Positions 11,717-12,001 of a stretch of 12,001 nt of DNA are shown here, piece after piece; position 1 is the first letter of the stretch; each line of letters opens with the position of its first letter. The stretch lies in NCBI GenBank assembly GCA_001804165.1, contig MHFL01000045.1:1-12001 (forward strand). Direction: 5' to 3'. The position numbers and the translations under genes were made by a program. Below the pieces are notes generated by a model. The model had not been told where the DNA came from. It saw only the letters and a program-made list of their open reading frames with translations, and did not search any database. Source of the stretch: Omnitrophica bacterium RIFCSPLOWO2_01_FULL_45_10. GTDB taxonomy: Bacteria > Omnitrophota > Gorgyraeia > 2-01-FULL-45-10.

Positions 11717-12001
11717 ATGAAGCCGTGCGAGATAAAAAAAGGGATTTACTGGGTAGGCGTTATCGACTGGAACGCAAGAAACTTTCACGGTCAGACGTTT
11801 AATATTAAAAACGGAACAACATACAACGCATACCTTATAGTGGATGAAAAGATTACTTTGGTGGACACTGTATACGGCCCTTTCGCCGGAGAATTGATAG
11901 AGAAGATTAAAGAAATAGTTCCCGTGGAGCGGCTCGATTATATAATCGCGAACCATCTGGAGACCGACCACTCAGGCGCGCTACCGGAGGTATTAAACCT
12001 T
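11717..12001 (+). CDS. Flavodiiron protein (FprA-type A-flavoprotein), 3' partial
   Basis: The frame opens at ATG 11717 and stays open for 95 codons to the window edge. The sequence I-Y-W-V-G-V-I-D-W-N-A-R-N-F-H-G followed by T-T-Y-N-A-Y-L-I-V-D-E-K and L-V-D-T-V is the N-terminal beta-lactamase-like start of flavodiiron proteins. N-H-L-E-T-D-H-S-G-A-L-P gives the H-x-E-x-D-H diiron ligands. The full protein would add the rest of the metallo-beta-lactamase domain and an FMN-binding flavodoxin domain beyond the window. These cytoplasmic enzymes reduce O2 to water or NO to N2O using electrons from rubredoxin or a similar carrier. This fits the neighbouring hemerythrin and Fe-S genes. The SD is weak (GGGGAA). 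Confidence 0.93.
   Translation, partial: MKPCEIKKGIYWVGVIDWNARNFHGQTFNIKNGTTYNAYLIVDEKITLVDTVYGPFAGELIEKIKEIVPVERLDYIIANHLETDHSGALPEVLNL

Overview
The window looks like a chromosomal segment of a Gram-negative, anaerobic or microaerophilic bacterium. Outer-membrane-type proteins with signal peptides point to a diderm cell. Hemerythrin-domain proteins, several 4Fe-4S proteins, a flavin-dependent thymidylate synthase (ThyX) and the start of a flavodiiron protein point to a low-oxygen lifestyle with defence against O2 or NO. Nothing identifies the species; a candidate phylum such as Omnitrophota or a deltaproteobacterial-type lineage is only a guess. Every gene I support is on the + strand. No rRNA, tRNA, CRISPR array or transposase is visible.

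Layout. (1) Positions 1-2001 hold the 3' end of a LolA-like outer-membrane lipoprotein-sorting protein gene, overlapping a beta-barrel gene; this pair usually accompanies an RND/MMPL exporter, which would lie upstream of the window. (2) 2001-2099 is a compact palindromic element: two 30-bp direct repeats (29/30 identical), each an inverted repeat, flanking a strong central hairpin. (3) 2122-3071 encodes a small DUF2892 membrane protein and an ArsM-like methyltransferase that lacks key cysteines. (4) 3188-4584 is an iron-response module: a Fur repressor gene with a textbook promoter and an overlapping Fur-box-like palindrome, then two more Fur-like sites in front of a putative outer-membrane protein.

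(5) 4655-11126 is a long co-directional gene cluster that starts with a promoter overlapped by a perfect 7-3-7 palindrome and a three-cysteine Rrf2 regulator gene. It continues with a DUF438-hemerythrin protein, a second hemerythrin protein with an N-terminal cysteine motif, a CPGS-type Fe-S-associated protein, an FmdE-like protein, ThyX, a DUF362-ferredoxin protein, an Nfu-type scaffold domain, a two-cluster ferredoxin, and a zinc-ribbon HD phosphohydrolase. Most junctions are short or overlapping; one contains a stable hairpin (7214-7246). (6) 11132-12001 has an extended -10 promoter, a PEBP/YbhB-like protein gene and the truncated start of a flavodiiron protein gene.

Working together (inference): Fur senses iron and the Rrf2 protein probably senses Fe-S cluster status, NO or O2. 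The Rrf2 cluster appears to combine O2/NO-binding diiron proteins, Fe-S delivery and electron-carrier proteins, and an HD hydrolase. The flavodiiron protein next door fits the same stress-defence theme. The most novel-looking aspects are this conserved-looking cluster of poorly characterised proteins, the separation of a ferredoxin module and its usual CPGS partner module into two genes 3.3 kb apart, and the palindromic element at 2001-2099.
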